From positions 14,640,571 through 14,704,570 of the forward strand of contig NC_092685.1 in assembly GCF_964275005.1 (NCBI RefSeq): a DNA stretch of 64,000 bases, read 5' to 3'. The stretch is from Diadema setosum. Lineage: Eukaryota; Echinodermata; Echinoidea; Diadematoida; Diadematidae. Each line of letters begins with the position of its first letter. Within the stretch, counting starts at the first letter, position 1. Shown here piece by piece: positions 49,662-61,163 of this stretch. Below the pieces are notes generated by a model. It was not told the DNA's origin. It saw nothing but the letters and a program-made list of their open reading frames with translations, and ran no database searches. The translations under genes were made by a program, and so were the position numbers.

Positions 49662-50214
49662 TCAGGATGGTATAAAATGAAGATCAAGATAAAGATAATC
49701 AGTGACCTACATACATGTAGATTCTATTCATTACAAGATAGAACATACATGTACGGTAGCTCTACTACACATCGACCACCCTTTTTGAAACCGACCGCAG
49801 AGTTTTGGCGCACAGAACGCTTGGTACGCACTGTGCGCAGAGCACATAAAAACGTATTGGCTTCGACCGTTGATGAGGATGTGGGGGAAAATGCGAAAAT
49901 TCACTGTTCATTATAAATGGTTTTAATCAAGGACAAAATTTTGAATGAATATTTTAACCGAATGGTAATGTAATGTCAATGCATTTTCTAAAAAGCTTCG
50001 TACAACACGGTGTTCAATACAACTCGGTTTGTGTGCATTGTCAATACAAAAACAGCGGTCGATCTAAAAAGGGAGCAGCACCGCGGGGAGCTGAAAAGAG
50101 GGCACTCAAGTTCGACGGCGATATTTTTGCACTGAAACTTCGAATTGAAAAGGGAACAACAGCATTTGATAGTGCTGGATTTTCTCAATCACACAGTGAT
50201 TCACGTTGGTTAAC

Positions 50215-50265
50215 TATACACAGCCCAGTCGCCGCTGTACATACGTAGCGCGACAGGGCTGTACC
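50215..50265. repeat. GC-rich hairpin, member of a local family
   Basis: Contains CTATACACAGCCCAGTCGC and GTACATACGTAGCGCGACA. The reverse complement recurs at about 56633-56670 and 57131-57181. Confidence 0.55.
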
Positions 50266-50875
50266 AACGAAGCTCCAAACGCGAAGAGGGTCCAACGATC
50301 ACATGCGATCGGATTGAATTTTGATACTTTAGATCATTTTCTTGTCACTTCAAACTCATCTGACGAACAAAATGATAATGAGACTTCATATCTATGCTAT
50401 GAATATTGAAATTTAGATTTAATAACTTACCTAAAATGATGGTTATATGCAGCATGTGTGAACGGTTCACGAACGGTACATCGTCTTTCACGCCAGGCCA
50501 TTTCCAATATCGGGGAGGTCACATGATCTGAATGCCCTTTCAAAAGGTCGCGCTGTCGACCGTGCTGCTACACCAACACTCAAGCAGCGCATCGCACGCA
50601 CGCAAAAGATTTCCGCAGAGATCAAGGCGCCATTTTGAATTCTGCAACGATGAACCCTGACGGTGTTAGGGAATCCGCCAGAAAGTATCATTTTTTGGGT
50701 TCCACGGACTTATCACGAGGGCTCTCAATGGACTTACGAACCTTCTGTAATACAAGCATGCACTTAAGGTGAGTAACGTTTGGTAACGTGTACATTGTTT
50801 ATAAAGAACGTATAAATTTTCATAAGTTTTGTAGTTGTGTTGTGGTTCCCCACTTTGTAGGTGCCCGCTCGTTGG

Positions 50876-50925
50876 TCAGACGCTGTATTCGCGTAGCGTA
50901 TTAACAGCGTCTGGTCGGGCTACAC
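50876..50925. repeat. GC-rich hairpin, member of a local family
   Basis: GGTCAGACGCTGTATTCGCG is followed by the near inverse CGTAGCGTATTAACAGCGTC and TGGTCGGGC. The inverse phrase GCCCGACCAGACGCTGTT occurs at about 56608 and 57112. Confidence 0.55.
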
Positions 50926-51492
50926 GTTGGTCAACTTTTTATGTGAATTTTAGTGTTAAATATTCTTATCAGGCAAATAGAAATTAGGCGGTCGATGAGT
51001 AGTAGGACCAACCATACATTACACACTTATATCATTCTGTAGGCCTACTACAGACCACAGTAGGTGAATGAACTTTAATTTTTCTACAAGCATTTTTTTT
51101 GTATTCAAATTTGTTTTCCACCATCAGTTGCACGCAATATCATGAATATAGAGGCAAATCCTAGACTCTACTTTGCTTGTGTAGACTTCCAGTTTTATGA
51201 CTAACAGTAACACTATAACGCTTAGGAAATAGAAGAACTCTTTGTCTTGTCCATGGCATGCACCCGGAAGTCGCTATGGCTTTTTGGTCCGGCTTTTTAC
51301 GGACACTATGCACTGTTGAACGTGAACGAAGTTCCTAGACAGCCGCAACTGCAACAACCCGTGCAAAATACGGGTCGCTATGTCGGCCGCAGCTTGAGGC
51401 TTCGGCCGTGTTGTGTGCGTGTCGCTACAGCACAACGCCCTTGTTAAGCTTGCGTAGCGCCCTCGAGAAGATTGAGATTTAAATTTACTTAC

Positions 51493-51819
51493 GCTTTCTT
51501 TGCCCTGTCCACCATCTTCATGTTCTGTAAACTGGACTGTTCTTGTTCCTCCTTGTACCTTCAGTCGAGGAAAAGTATCAGGAATCTTATTGTCGTTGTC
51601 GGGAAGCTTGCCATGTAATCGTATTTCATACCGAATTTTCAAGTCAGGGTCAATAAACCATTCATCCAACAGCGAGTCCTTCTCATCCTGGGTTAATCGT
51701 TCCCAGTTCCGCTTGTTCTTTTCCATGCATTTCCGCTTCTCTTCAATGATTTTGTGAGCCATTGGATTGATTGACGAAAAGTAATCGTCACAGACCTCTT
51801 CCATTGTTCGAGCACCCAT
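51493..51819 (-). CDS. C1orf198: C1orf198-like protein (DUF4706), first coding exon
   Basis: Start ATG at 51819 has a strong context (AAAAAATGGG). The frame is open further upstream to a stop near 51999 but has no other ATG. The exon encodes DDYFSSINPMAHKIIEEK, NWERLTQDEKDSLLDEWFIDP and FPRLKVQGGTRTVQF, aligning with the human [34 protein letters not shown] and FPGLRGPTGQKVVRF blocks. It ends in phase 0 at a GC/GTAAGT donor after 109 codons. With the other exons the protein is about 373 aa (human 327). The function of this family is not established. Confidence 0.93.
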
Positions 51820-52697
51820 TTTTTCGATGCAATTCAATGACGATTTGACATTAAACGGATCGGACGAAGGGCCTCTGCTCTGCTCCCCGCCCGGATTTGA
51901 CGCATCAAACCAGTCAATTAGTGAGCAATGAGAAACAGCCCATTTACCACTCAAAACACACCAACCGCTCTCACGAGCCGTTACTACACGCGGAAATCAT
52001 ATCAGCATCACACGCCCAATTCGCACAGAAAGTCGCCATAACCTTTATTGCTCGAGAGCGCAAATTGGGGTACCGACCATACAGTAAACTAAAGTGACTC
52101 CAATATTGCTGATCATTAGAAGTATGGTAGGTACCAGTGATAGGGCACAGAGCAAATAATGTAGAATTTTTGTACGTGATGATGTATTGCCGCTGAATTA
52201 TTGAAGAAAAACATGTATACAGAGTGATTGGATTACCTATTTTCTCATTTTTCTTTTTCTCGGTACATTATGTACTAAACTAAAAATACTTTTCACCCGT
52301 TATGGTGAAAACTGACATTTACAAGTCTTCTTTTTTTTTTCTGCATTCACTGAAACTATGTATCCATGTAATACTACATGTATTATCATTAAACAGGGTT
52401 TGACGTTGAGCGGTGGGCCGGTCGCCGGATGAACATCATTATGCAATTTGACTCTGCATGTCCAGCAGGAACATAGCCTACCCGCTGAGGCGCCTCAACC
52501 CCCTCCCCCCCCCCCCAAAAAAAGAGGGAAATATATCATTAGGCCTTTATCATATCTCTAAAAGGCTTTATCTTTAGGACCTACAGAAATCCGTCCAATA
52601 TTCTCTGCAATTCTTTGAATAGTTGAAACTTGTAACAACGCTTAATATATACATGCCTTATAATCATTATCATTATCATCGGCGGTCGTTGTCGTCG
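51820..52697. other. Upstream flank of the C1orf198-like gene
   Basis: Moderately GC-rich to about 52100, fitting a promoter or 5' untranslated region. No named regulatory site can be supported. Beyond this it is AT-rich with a C-run at about 52502. Confidence 0.4.
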
Positions 52698-52704
52698 TCA
52701 AGTG

Positions 52705-52789
<85 letters not shown>

Positions 52790-52792
52790 TTT
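52698..52792. repeat. (CAT)n microsatellite
   Basis: About 30 ATC units; poly-isoleucine and poly-serine open frames over it are artefacts. Confidence 0.95.
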
Positions 52793-53005
52793 CAACCACA
52801 GATGCTTGTTTATACCAAAAAAGGTACTGGTTAATTGTCATTATGATCATTATAATGTTTAATTTTCGCTGCCTGATGCACCTTGCATTATCTGTGATGA
52901 TAAACGCTTATAACTTTTTGACTTTGTTCTGCTTTTCGAACAATCAGAAAGTTTAACCGACCTGTCCCACTTCAACAAGCGCGCCGGAACACTTCTGGTT
53001 TTTTT

Positions 53006-53880
53006 TTTTTTTTTTTTTTTTTTGGGGGGGGGGCAAAATCTCAACGGGGGCACATTTATGTGACGATGTGAGATCCTCGGCGCGGGAGCGAAGCGAGTAA
53101 GCGGGGGGGGGGGGGGGGGTGTGGAAAGGGGGATACCCCCACCCCCCTCCACTGTATGGAGTTTTTGTAAATCAGGGTATACAAAAGTCGGGTTTAAATT
53201 TCTAAGGAATTAAACATAGTGAAAAATAATCAGTGCGAAGGACTATGATTATTACATACGGCCGAGTACATAATGAATGCGATTGTGTGAGATCCTCGGC
53301 GAGGGAGCGAAGCGACCGAGCGGGGGAGGGTGTGGGAGGGGGGATACCCCCTCCCACGGTAGAGACTTTTTGTAAAAACAGAGTATAAAAGTCGCATTTA
53401 TAGAGAATTTAAAGCAAATTTCTAGGGAATTAACATATTGAAAAGATCAGTTGGAAGGACTATGATCATAACATACGGGAGTACATTAATAATGTGATGG
53501 TGCAAGATCCTCGGCGAGGGAGCGAAGCGACCGAGCGGGGGGAGGGTGTGGGAGGGGGATACCCCCTCCCACGGTAGGGACTTTTTGTAAAAACAGAGTA
53601 TAAAAGTCGCGTTTATAGAACATTTAAAAGCAAATTTCTAGGGAATTAACATATTGAAAAAATCAGTTGGAAGGACTATGATCTTAACATACGGGGGGTA
53701 TTGTGATGGTGTGAGATCCTCGTCGAAGGAGCGAAGCGACCGAGCGGGGGAGGGTGTGGGAGGGTGATACCCCCTCCCACGGTAGGGACTTTTTGTAAAA
53801 ACAAAGTATAAAAGTCGCTTTTATAGAGCATTTTAAATTGAATTTCTGAGGAATTAAACATAGTAAAAGAAATCACTGCG
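53006..53880. repeat. G-rich tandem repeat, about four units of ~215 bp
   Basis: Each unit has GAGATCCTCGGCGAGGGAGC, GAAGCGACCGAGCGGGGG, a short inverted pair GTGGGAGGGGG/CCCCCTCCCAC, and GGGACTTTTTGTAAAAAC with AGTATAAAAGTCGC. Cores lie near 53070, 53288, 53506 and 53715. A fifth copy lies at 55811-56010, where the shared T-run, G-run and CAAAATCTCRACGG leader is also present. Confidence 0.85.
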
Positions 53881-55810
53881 AAGGACTATAATAACTTATG
53901 ACAACTTTTCATTTTACTATAAGTACGGGCAGAACGAGCGAGCCACTTGTACTTTGCAATTTATCTGAAATGTACTCATTAAAAGCTTAAACGTGATCGC
54001 ATCGTTCGAACAATAAAAAATATTCTTATACTGCTAGAAAGCAAAGAAGAAAATGAAATGTGTAAGGTTTACTAAAGGTATGTTTCAGCGGGCACACTCG
54101 AGGACACGAGGCTACCATCTATACACTAAATTTACTCATAAGTTACTATTAGTGTATAGATACAATACTGTATGTTGTTAGTGTATTATAATCTTCGCCC
54201 CGTTAGGGGCGAAAATTTTTGCATTTTCAGTTATGAAATTACAACATTTTAGACAAGAAATATGCCTTTATTGTTCATTTTGGTCTTTAAATCAGTGATT
54301 AATTATTTGTTACAGGGGGCACTTTGGGGGGGGGGGGGGCAAAAACTCATTTTGCCCCCCCCCCCCCCAACATTTTGTTTGGGGGGGGGGGGGGGCAAGT
54401 GCCACCCCTGCCCCCCCCCCCCCCGCTTCCAGCGCCCTTGCACTTTCTAACATTAAAATAGATAAACAACAGTTGTTTCAATTACAATCACGATATAGCA
54501 AAAAACAAAAAACAAAAACAAACTGGCCATTAATCTAAAGTGCATCAAACCACAATAAGTCGAAAATCGATAGTACGCAAAAAGAGACAGAAACCTTTTC
54601 CAAAAGGCAAGAAATACTGAATTAATTTATGATAAATCAAAATAATAGAAGAAATATTTCCAGCTTAGAAACGGAGCAATCATGGAATTATACAAATTTA
54701 ATGAATCAAACATAATTATGATGCAACAAAGCGTCTTCGTTTAATGTCACTATGCGTAAGGGTGTTTTTTTTTCGTTTGTTGTTTTGTTTTTGTTGTTGT
54801 TGTTGTTGTTGTTTTTGTTTTTAATGCTTCAAATTAATGACATGGACAGCAGTAACAGATCTTTCAATCTCGGTTCCACAATGTATAGTACCTCTCATAG
54901 GACCTATGTGTATCTCTATGCGTTTGCAATAATTCGTTTTGGGTTCAGGAGGAATTGAAGAATATAGCCAGATCGTGCATGTCACGAGGATCGCCAAGTT
55001 ATATAGTTCACTGATCAATCTGCTTCACAGCTCGAAAAAAGAGAATTGTTTAGACCTCGGCGAACGTTTAAACGATCAAGATAGATACTGTAGATATAGT
55101 TCATTTTGTAGAGAACACAGATTTAACCTGCAAAACAATTTTTAGAAAATGGTTTTGGAGAACCTGCAATTTATCACATGCATTTACGCTTTCCTGTTTG
55201 AGCCCCATACGTTACTTATCAAAATCTACGTTACAATAATCAAAATGTGACTGTTTTATACATTTTTATAGAATAACAACGAAGCACAGCCCTGAATGTC
55301 AGCATAAAGTCATTTTAGAGAAGGAGAATTTCGTCATTAACAGGAGATAAAGAAAAAAAAAATATGCCTATATTCTAATATGTTCTACTTCTATAAGTTA
55401 TTGATATGTCTGAAGTATTATCACGGATGTATTCACTGATCTCTCTAGCAATGATATTATTACTGTACTGTACTGTACTTATTACTGTACCAAGATTAAG
55501 TACCTCCGTGACCATAAATGCGCATCCCCCCCCCCCTGCACTAGCTGAGTGCATCGCTCAGATCAGGGGAATGAAATGGGACCCTCCCTGGTCCAAGATG
55601 CATAGACAATGTGCTAAATTGGTACACGTATAACAATATTATATAGGCCTAAATTTTGACCAATTTGCGCTAATACTTCCTTCTTGGCATTATATCTGCA
55701 AGTGCCAAAATCGTTTCGGTCAACTACTTACTGCCTTCTGCTTTTTTCCTCTTATCATGGATTGTGGACAAGCAAACCGGGACACTTTTATTTTTTGTTG
55801 TTGTTGGGTT
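53881..55810. other. Intergenic DNA with opposed G- and C-runs
   Basis: Runs of G and C alternate at about 54327-54425 and could fold on themselves. (TTG)n lies at about 54792-54812. No exon was recognised. Confidence 0.45.
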
Positions 55811-56060
55811 TTTCTTTTTCTTTTTTTTTTTTGGGGGGGGGGGGCAAAATCTCGACGGAGGTACATTGATTTTATGTGACAGTTTGAGATCCTCGGCGAG
55901 GGAGCGAAGCGACCGAGAGCGGGGAGGGTGTAGGAAGGGGACACCACCCTCCCACGGTAGGGACTTTTTGTGAAAACAGGTCAGGGTATACAAGTCGCGT
56001 TTCTAGAGCATTTAAAAGTATGCCCCCCCCCCCCCCCCCGGGCCCCCTCCCAAAACCAGC
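55811..56060. repeat. Dispersed copy of the G-rich ~215-bp repeat
   Basis: Begins T-run, G-run, CAAAATCTCGACGG, continues GAGATCCTCGGCGAGGGAGC and CCCACGGTAGGGACTTTTTG, and ends at a C-run near 56022-56050. It shows the family is dispersed as well as tandem. Confidence 0.8.
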
Positions 56061-56514
56061 TTTCGGCGCCCTTGATTATGGACTATGGAAAGCTAAAATG
56101 GTGTTTGACTTCATCCGGTTACTACAATACTACGGTAACTGCTACGGTACTAGCCCGTAGTCATCCGCATAGCTGAATGGAAATTAGTCAAGTGTATCGT
56201 GGATGGATTGTACACGTACACGTACACGTACACTTTACCCGATGATAGGTTGCAGCTGTAACGTCAGGCATCTACAGAACAGTGTGAAGACAGCAAATAT
56301 TCAACGTCTACCGGATTTTTGGAGAATCAGAAGCAAATATTATAGGTGTTAGATGTTTAGGGTGAGTTCTTGCATGTTTGAACATCATTATAAAAGGCAG
56401 TACGAAGCTACACTTTGTCCGTTGTGACTTGGCCGGTGGATTTTCTTTCACTTTTCGGCACCTAGCACCTGCGCGAGCCATGCATTGTTAGTGTTAGTGA
56501 ACTTGAGCTCAGGC

Positions 56515-56670
56515 TAACTGCGACCAGCCCCAACGCGTACAACGCTGTACGCATTGGGGCTGGTCGCAGTTAAGCTCAGGCCAGCCAGCTCGCTCGGCCA
56601 GCAGTAGCCCGACCAGACGCTGTTACGCTATGCGACGAACCATGTACAGCGACTGGGCTGTGTATAGTTA
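56515..56670. repeat. GC-rich hairpin cluster
   Basis: A near-perfect hairpin with arms AACTGCGACCAGCCCCAAYG (56519-56573) is followed by GCCCGACCAGACGCTGTTAC and ACAGCGACTGGGCTGTGTAT. All three phrases recur elsewhere in the window (31.1, 50.2, 50.9 and 57.1 kb). Confidence 0.7.
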
Positions 56671-56989
56671 GGCCAGCAGTAGCAGCTGCGCTGCGCTGCT
56701 GTGGATGACCGATGGGACCTCAGCTCAGGCCCTCCATTAGGAGTACGACCTACTCAGTAAGGGTACGCGTATGTTTGCACGGGCTTGGACTGTAAATTAC
56801 TCCTCCAGATGGTCTTGACCGAAGGCGAAAGATCGGTCTGTATCTGGTCGTCGGGGATATGTTCCGCGGAGACTGCGTCTGGCTTCACGTAGAAAAATAA
56901 TCTATCCCCTCTCTGGAGGAGAGCGATAAACTTAAAAAAAACGTCCCTATAAACCCCCCCCCCCCAAAAAAAAAAGACTCCTCGGGACA

Positions 56990-57275
56990 GACGGAGGCAA
57001 GACGCCAAGAAGAGTTCCTTTTGAGACAGCCACCCAAATCCAAAAGTGAGTGTGTGCATCCGTGCTTATCGCAAGCAAGGTTAGGCTAGGTAGAGTTGTA
57101 TAGATCTGCATAGCCCGACCAGACGCTGTTGATACGCTATGTGTCGCGCTACGTACGTACAGCGACTGGGCTGTGTATAGATCTAGTTCAGATCTGCACT
57201 GATTTAGTACTACTAGTGTGATTGGGGTGGCTGTCTCAAAAGGAAGTCTTTCCCAGACGGATCTTTCTGTCTGAC
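56990..57275. repeat. Inverted repeat pair
   Basis: TTCCTTTTGAGACAGCCACC at about 57017 is mirrored by GGTGGCTGTCTCAAAAGGAA at about 57226. The hairpin-family member at 57111-57181 lies between the arms. Outer limits are approximate. Confidence 0.5.
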
Positions 57276-58428
57276 GTTACTATTCTAAGTGTGATCTCTA
57301 GCCCCTTTCCTGTCAACGCATGTGACCGCACGTGCACTGACTGGCCACTGACACATCTACTAGATACCATCTAGATAGATCTACATGAGTGACCCGCATA
57401 GGTCTCGTCATAGGTAATGTTTATGCATCTAAATTTTAAATTACGGTACATTTCGTCACTGAAATTCCATGAAATCCCACTCTCATACAGGAAAAATGCT
57501 GAAGATTCCAATAGAACCACAACTTGCACAAGTTCACTGATCGATACCGGAAATTTGCGGCTATCGTCGTCAAACGCGAACGATGTGGAATACTATGATA
57601 GTTGTGCGCCAACTGCTACTTGTCACCCGTGCTCCCATAGACAGAGCACCTAAAAGACGTGTGCGGGTGACCATGATGCTCCCATAGACATTCTATACAC
57701 GTAAAAGCTGCGTGTGGGTGATCGTGATGATACATAACACGTAGGGCCTATTCCTAATGTAAATTTAAGATTTTCACAGAAAACCTTGGTTTTCACCACA
57801 ATTTGCTTGTTGTGGTAGCCCTGCCAAGTTTCAAGCGTACTGAACACAGTCCCAGGCATAAATTCAGTTCATGTTCAGTGCGCTTGGTAACAATTTTAAG
57901 CAGGGTGACGGTATTAGGGCCCCTGACGAGAGGCGCGAGCACCTCACTATACTGCAAATTGTATTGCCATATTTCTACCCCACCCCCCACCCCAGCCGGG
58001 ATCACTCCTTGTAGATCTACAATGTACGCAGTGATACTGTGGCACTGGTCGCACCCCCCCCCCCCCCCCACCCCACCCCATACATTATCCCGTTGTTGTA
58101 GTGAGGCTTGCATTTGTTGCTATCGCTGAATGACAGAAGCCTTTGAATTACAGCCAAATAATAGCCTTGCCTTATGTACAGTGTATATGTACACTGTATG
58201 TAGGTAACAATAACTCTTCGATATCTGACCTGCTTTAGGATTATGCTCAAACTTCTGTCAAAAGTGTTTATTGTGTTTACTGTAGTGTGTACCGGTAACT
58301 GGCAATTCTGGTTTTAGCGGCTAAATTGATAGGCTTCTAACCAGCACAGCCATGTGCAATTTACCCCCGCTGAAATAGAAAGAAAAAATTAAGTGATATG
58401 TATGAAGGTAATACGATTAAATTCAGTT
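57276..58428. other. Intergenic DNA, small tandem duplication
   Basis: GTGCTCCCATAGACA occurs at about 57628 and, as ATGCTCCCATAGACA, at 57677. Each copy is followed by a GTAAAAGCTGCGTGTGGGTG-like unit. G- and C-runs lie near 58053. No exon was recognised. Confidence 0.4.
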
Positions 58429-58986
58429 GGCTTTACCCAAACCCAAAGAGAAATGTGGATTGAGTGAAAGGACCAACATTAGTAGAACTTATCAGTGAAA
58501 GTTTGAGGAGAATCGGACAAACGACGTTGTGAAGTTATACATTTTCAAAGTTTGGTGTTGAAACCGCTGGATGAGGAGACTACTAGAGATTATAACGAAT
58601 GTGTGGACAACAGTATAAACAAAATATAAAGGGAATTCCACAAAAATTCACTTTTCATGAAAATTACACTTTGCATCAACTTGATACTGACATATATATG
58701 TTAAGTAGCAATCATTCTCCCTGCTTTCTGAAAGTGGTTAGTCGAGTGCTCTTTCATTATGCTAGAAAAGAGAATTTTTGTGGAATTCCTTTTGTATAAA
58801 TTGTTATCCGCTGATACGTCATAATCTCTAGTAGTCTCCTCATCCAGCGGTTCCAACATCAAAACTTTAAAAATTCATAAGTTTTGCATCAATTGTCCGA
58901 TTTTCCTCAAGCTTTCACAGATGTGTTCTAATGCTGCTGCTTTCGCTCAAGCCACATTGCTCTTTAATTTGGGTTCGAGTTCCCTG
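58429..58986. mobile_element. MITE with ~180-bp imperfect inverted repeats
   Basis: The left arm contains AACCCAAAG, GAGAATCGGACAA, CCGCTGGATGAGGAGACTAC and TAGAGATTAT. The right arm contains the inverse of each, in mirrored order (ATAATCTCTAGTAGTCTCCT, TTGTCCGATTTTCCTC, TTTGGGTT). A further inner pair is GGAATTCCACAAAAATTC and GAATTTTTGTGGAATTCC. Confidence 0.75.
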
Positions 58987-59675
58987 TAATAGCTGGGTCA
59001 GTTAGAGCTTAGGGTTAATGTTTACAGGTTAGGGGCTGTGCTGAAGTTATAAGTGTAAAATAATTTAGCCCCCTAAAACCCAGGATAGCCTTAACTAAAA
59101 AAACTGAGATTTTTATTTACCTCCCATTGTACCATTTATACACACAGTCTTCATGCCATGGTTCGCGTACTACGGCACAATGTACTAGCTAAGTACGTGT
59201 CTAACAGTAACACATCATCTCTATGCATTGAAACCTTCACCCCTCTTCTTACAGAACTTCGCATAAAGAACAAAAATGTGCATATGGGACTATGCTTTAA
59301 GGTTTTTGATTCTTTGGGGATTGGAATATATTTAATTATTACTAAAAAAACTGATAACAAACGATAGCAACAGCAAAACAATGATCGAGTCAAGAAGCAA
59401 TAGAACAACGACCATGACCATGTCATTTGCTGTAGGTACTATTTATTACTCTACTCTGTAACGAACATCTTATTTTCATCATAACAATACTTTGAGCATC
59501 CTTTCATACTAAGTGAGGACAGGGGAGTATGATGTTTGTGCAGTCATGTGACTGGCTTTGCAGTAAACAAGAAAGTCAGTCCTTATTCGGTGTTTTACTG
59601 CATTGATGTCTAACTCCACAAAGTAAATGACTATCAAATGTTTCTTCCTACTTGCATTCGTAGAAGGATTCCACC

Positions 59676-59887
59676 ATGGGAAGCATTCAGAAGCATCGAC
59701 AGTGGCTTTCTCTCTTGTCCATTTGCCTCATCAACGCGGCTATTGCAGTGGCACAGAATCTTGGAGGCACGTTTGGTGAAGAGGTCCAGAACGAAGTTCA
59801 TCAATTCCAGCAGGGAGGACACCAGAATTTGAAAGTCGGTCCTCCTTCCAGCCTCATCAAGGACAAGGCACATATCCAAGATCGAGA
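59676..59887 (+). CDS. MCFD2: MCFD2-like EF-hand protein, signal-peptide exon
   Basis: Start ATG in an ideal context (CCACCATGGG). Residues 1-26 form a signal peptide with hydrophobic core LSLLSICLINAAIAVA, as expected of a secretory-pathway protein. Seventy codons and two bases (GA) end at a GTGAGT donor; the last residues KAHIQDR align with the region before the EF-hands in vertebrate MCFD2. Vertebrate MCFD2 partners the lectin LMAN1/ERGIC-53 to export cargo such as coagulation factors from the endoplasmic reticulum. That role here is inferred from family. The GA remainder can be completed by either of two downstream exons. Confidence 0.88.
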
Positions 59888-60312
59888 GTGAGTGTGGAGA
59901 AAAAAAAAAAAATTATTGACCTATTTGCAACAGGTTTTCAATTATGTAATTTGAGAACAACCTCTATAGACTCTAGTATGTGTGGATATGGTTGTTCATT
60001 AGCTAATATCTAGAATGAATAAACTCACTACATGCATATTCCTTGTATATAATGAGTGTCTGGCGATCATGTACATGTACCTGTATTTCTTAGGGGTCTG
60101 TTGTGTGCTACAAAAGCAAAGCAAATATCTTTTTTATTGCCAAGGTGGTCCACCTCTTTAAATTCTGCGGAAGTTTCAATTCTGCTGCTGTTGCATGGAG
60201 CTATTATGAGCAGAACAAAAAATAAGAGTGTGCACATACCAGTGTGGTTGCCATGAATGTGGTTGCCCTGTCATGCTTCCACTGTCTCACAAACCCCCTC
60301 CCCTCGACACAG

Positions 60313-60736
60313 CCACCTCAGGCAGCACCTGGAGGGGACGGTGGATGTTGATGCCATGGCAACAGACATGGCTCCCTCCGAGCTGCAGTTCCACTACTTC
60401 CACTCGCACGACGTCGACAGGAACCGGCGGCTGGATGGCCTGGAGCTGATGCACTCCATCCTCCACGTAGACCAGCAGTGGGTGGCAGAGCACCCCAGGG
60501 AAGGGGCAGTGGTCATGTCAGAGGAAAAGCTGGAGGAACTAGTGGACAGCATTCTGGCTGACGATGACATCAATCGGGACGGATACCTCGACTATATAGA
60601 GTTCTCTAGGGGATCGGATGATGACAGTGACAGTGACAGCATTCTGGCTGACGATGACATCAATCGGGACGGATACCTCGACTCTATAGAGTTCTCTAGG
60701 GGATCGGATGATGACAGTGACAGTGATATTAGCTAG
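60313..60736 (+). CDS. MCFD2: MCFD2-like protein, alternative terminal exon A (divergent, duplicated EF-hand)
   Basis: Follows the acceptor CCCTCGACACAG. Its first base completes aspartate, then HLRQHLEGT matches the family's EHLEG. The exon has 140 codons to TAG; with the first exon the protein is about 211 aa. It encodes an EF-hand loop DVDRNRRLDGLE, with arginine where the family has G or N residues and so perhaps a weak calcium binder. It then has two loops DINRDGYLDYIE and DINRDGYLDSIE. The last two lie in a 90-bp direct repeat (60545-60634 and 60635-60724) that differs at one base, so the third EF-hand is a recent duplication. The acidic serine linker DDDSDSD separates them. It could also be the end of a separate duplicated gene, but no second signal exon was seen. 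Confidence 0.82.
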
Positions 60737-61130
60737 AAGATTTTTCTGAAGAGACTGCTTTGATTGGGATGGCATTCTTTCCTTGTTTTCCCATTCTTGA
60801 GGGATATGGACTTAAGGTGGAGTTCAGGGCATCATGATGAAGAGCTATTTGACAGCCTTGGATTTTTTTTTTCTGTTTTTTTAGGTGGAAGATATGAGTT
60901 TCTGAAAGTACATACTCACACATTTTACCCAGAACAGGAAAAAGAAAAGGAAAAAAACTATAGTGGCTCAACTTTTGTATGAAACTACTGTACTACATCA
61001 CATTTTTTAATGTTTATATATTTTGTGTGTGTTCGTGTGTATATGTGTATTTAAGATTACATCGAGCTTGCCCTGGAAACGTGTGTGTATGTGTGTGTGT
61101 ATTTGTGATTACGACAATCTTGCCCTCAAA

Positions 61131-61163
<33 letters not shown>

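Larger units (their letters stand above)
46678..51492 (-). other. C1orf198 intron 1 (4.8 kb)
   Basis: Carries a (CTA)n array at about 47753-47813, a T-run at about 47946-47969, the foldback element at 49118-49661 and GC-rich hairpins near 50220 and 50880. Its downstream part (49.7-51.2 kb) is richer in GC and CpG. Confidence 0.6.

Noticed and set aside
51820-51954. Upstream extension of the first C1orf198 exon from a TTG codon
   Set aside because: There is no ATG in the extension. The ATG at 51819 has a strong context and fits the family N-terminus.
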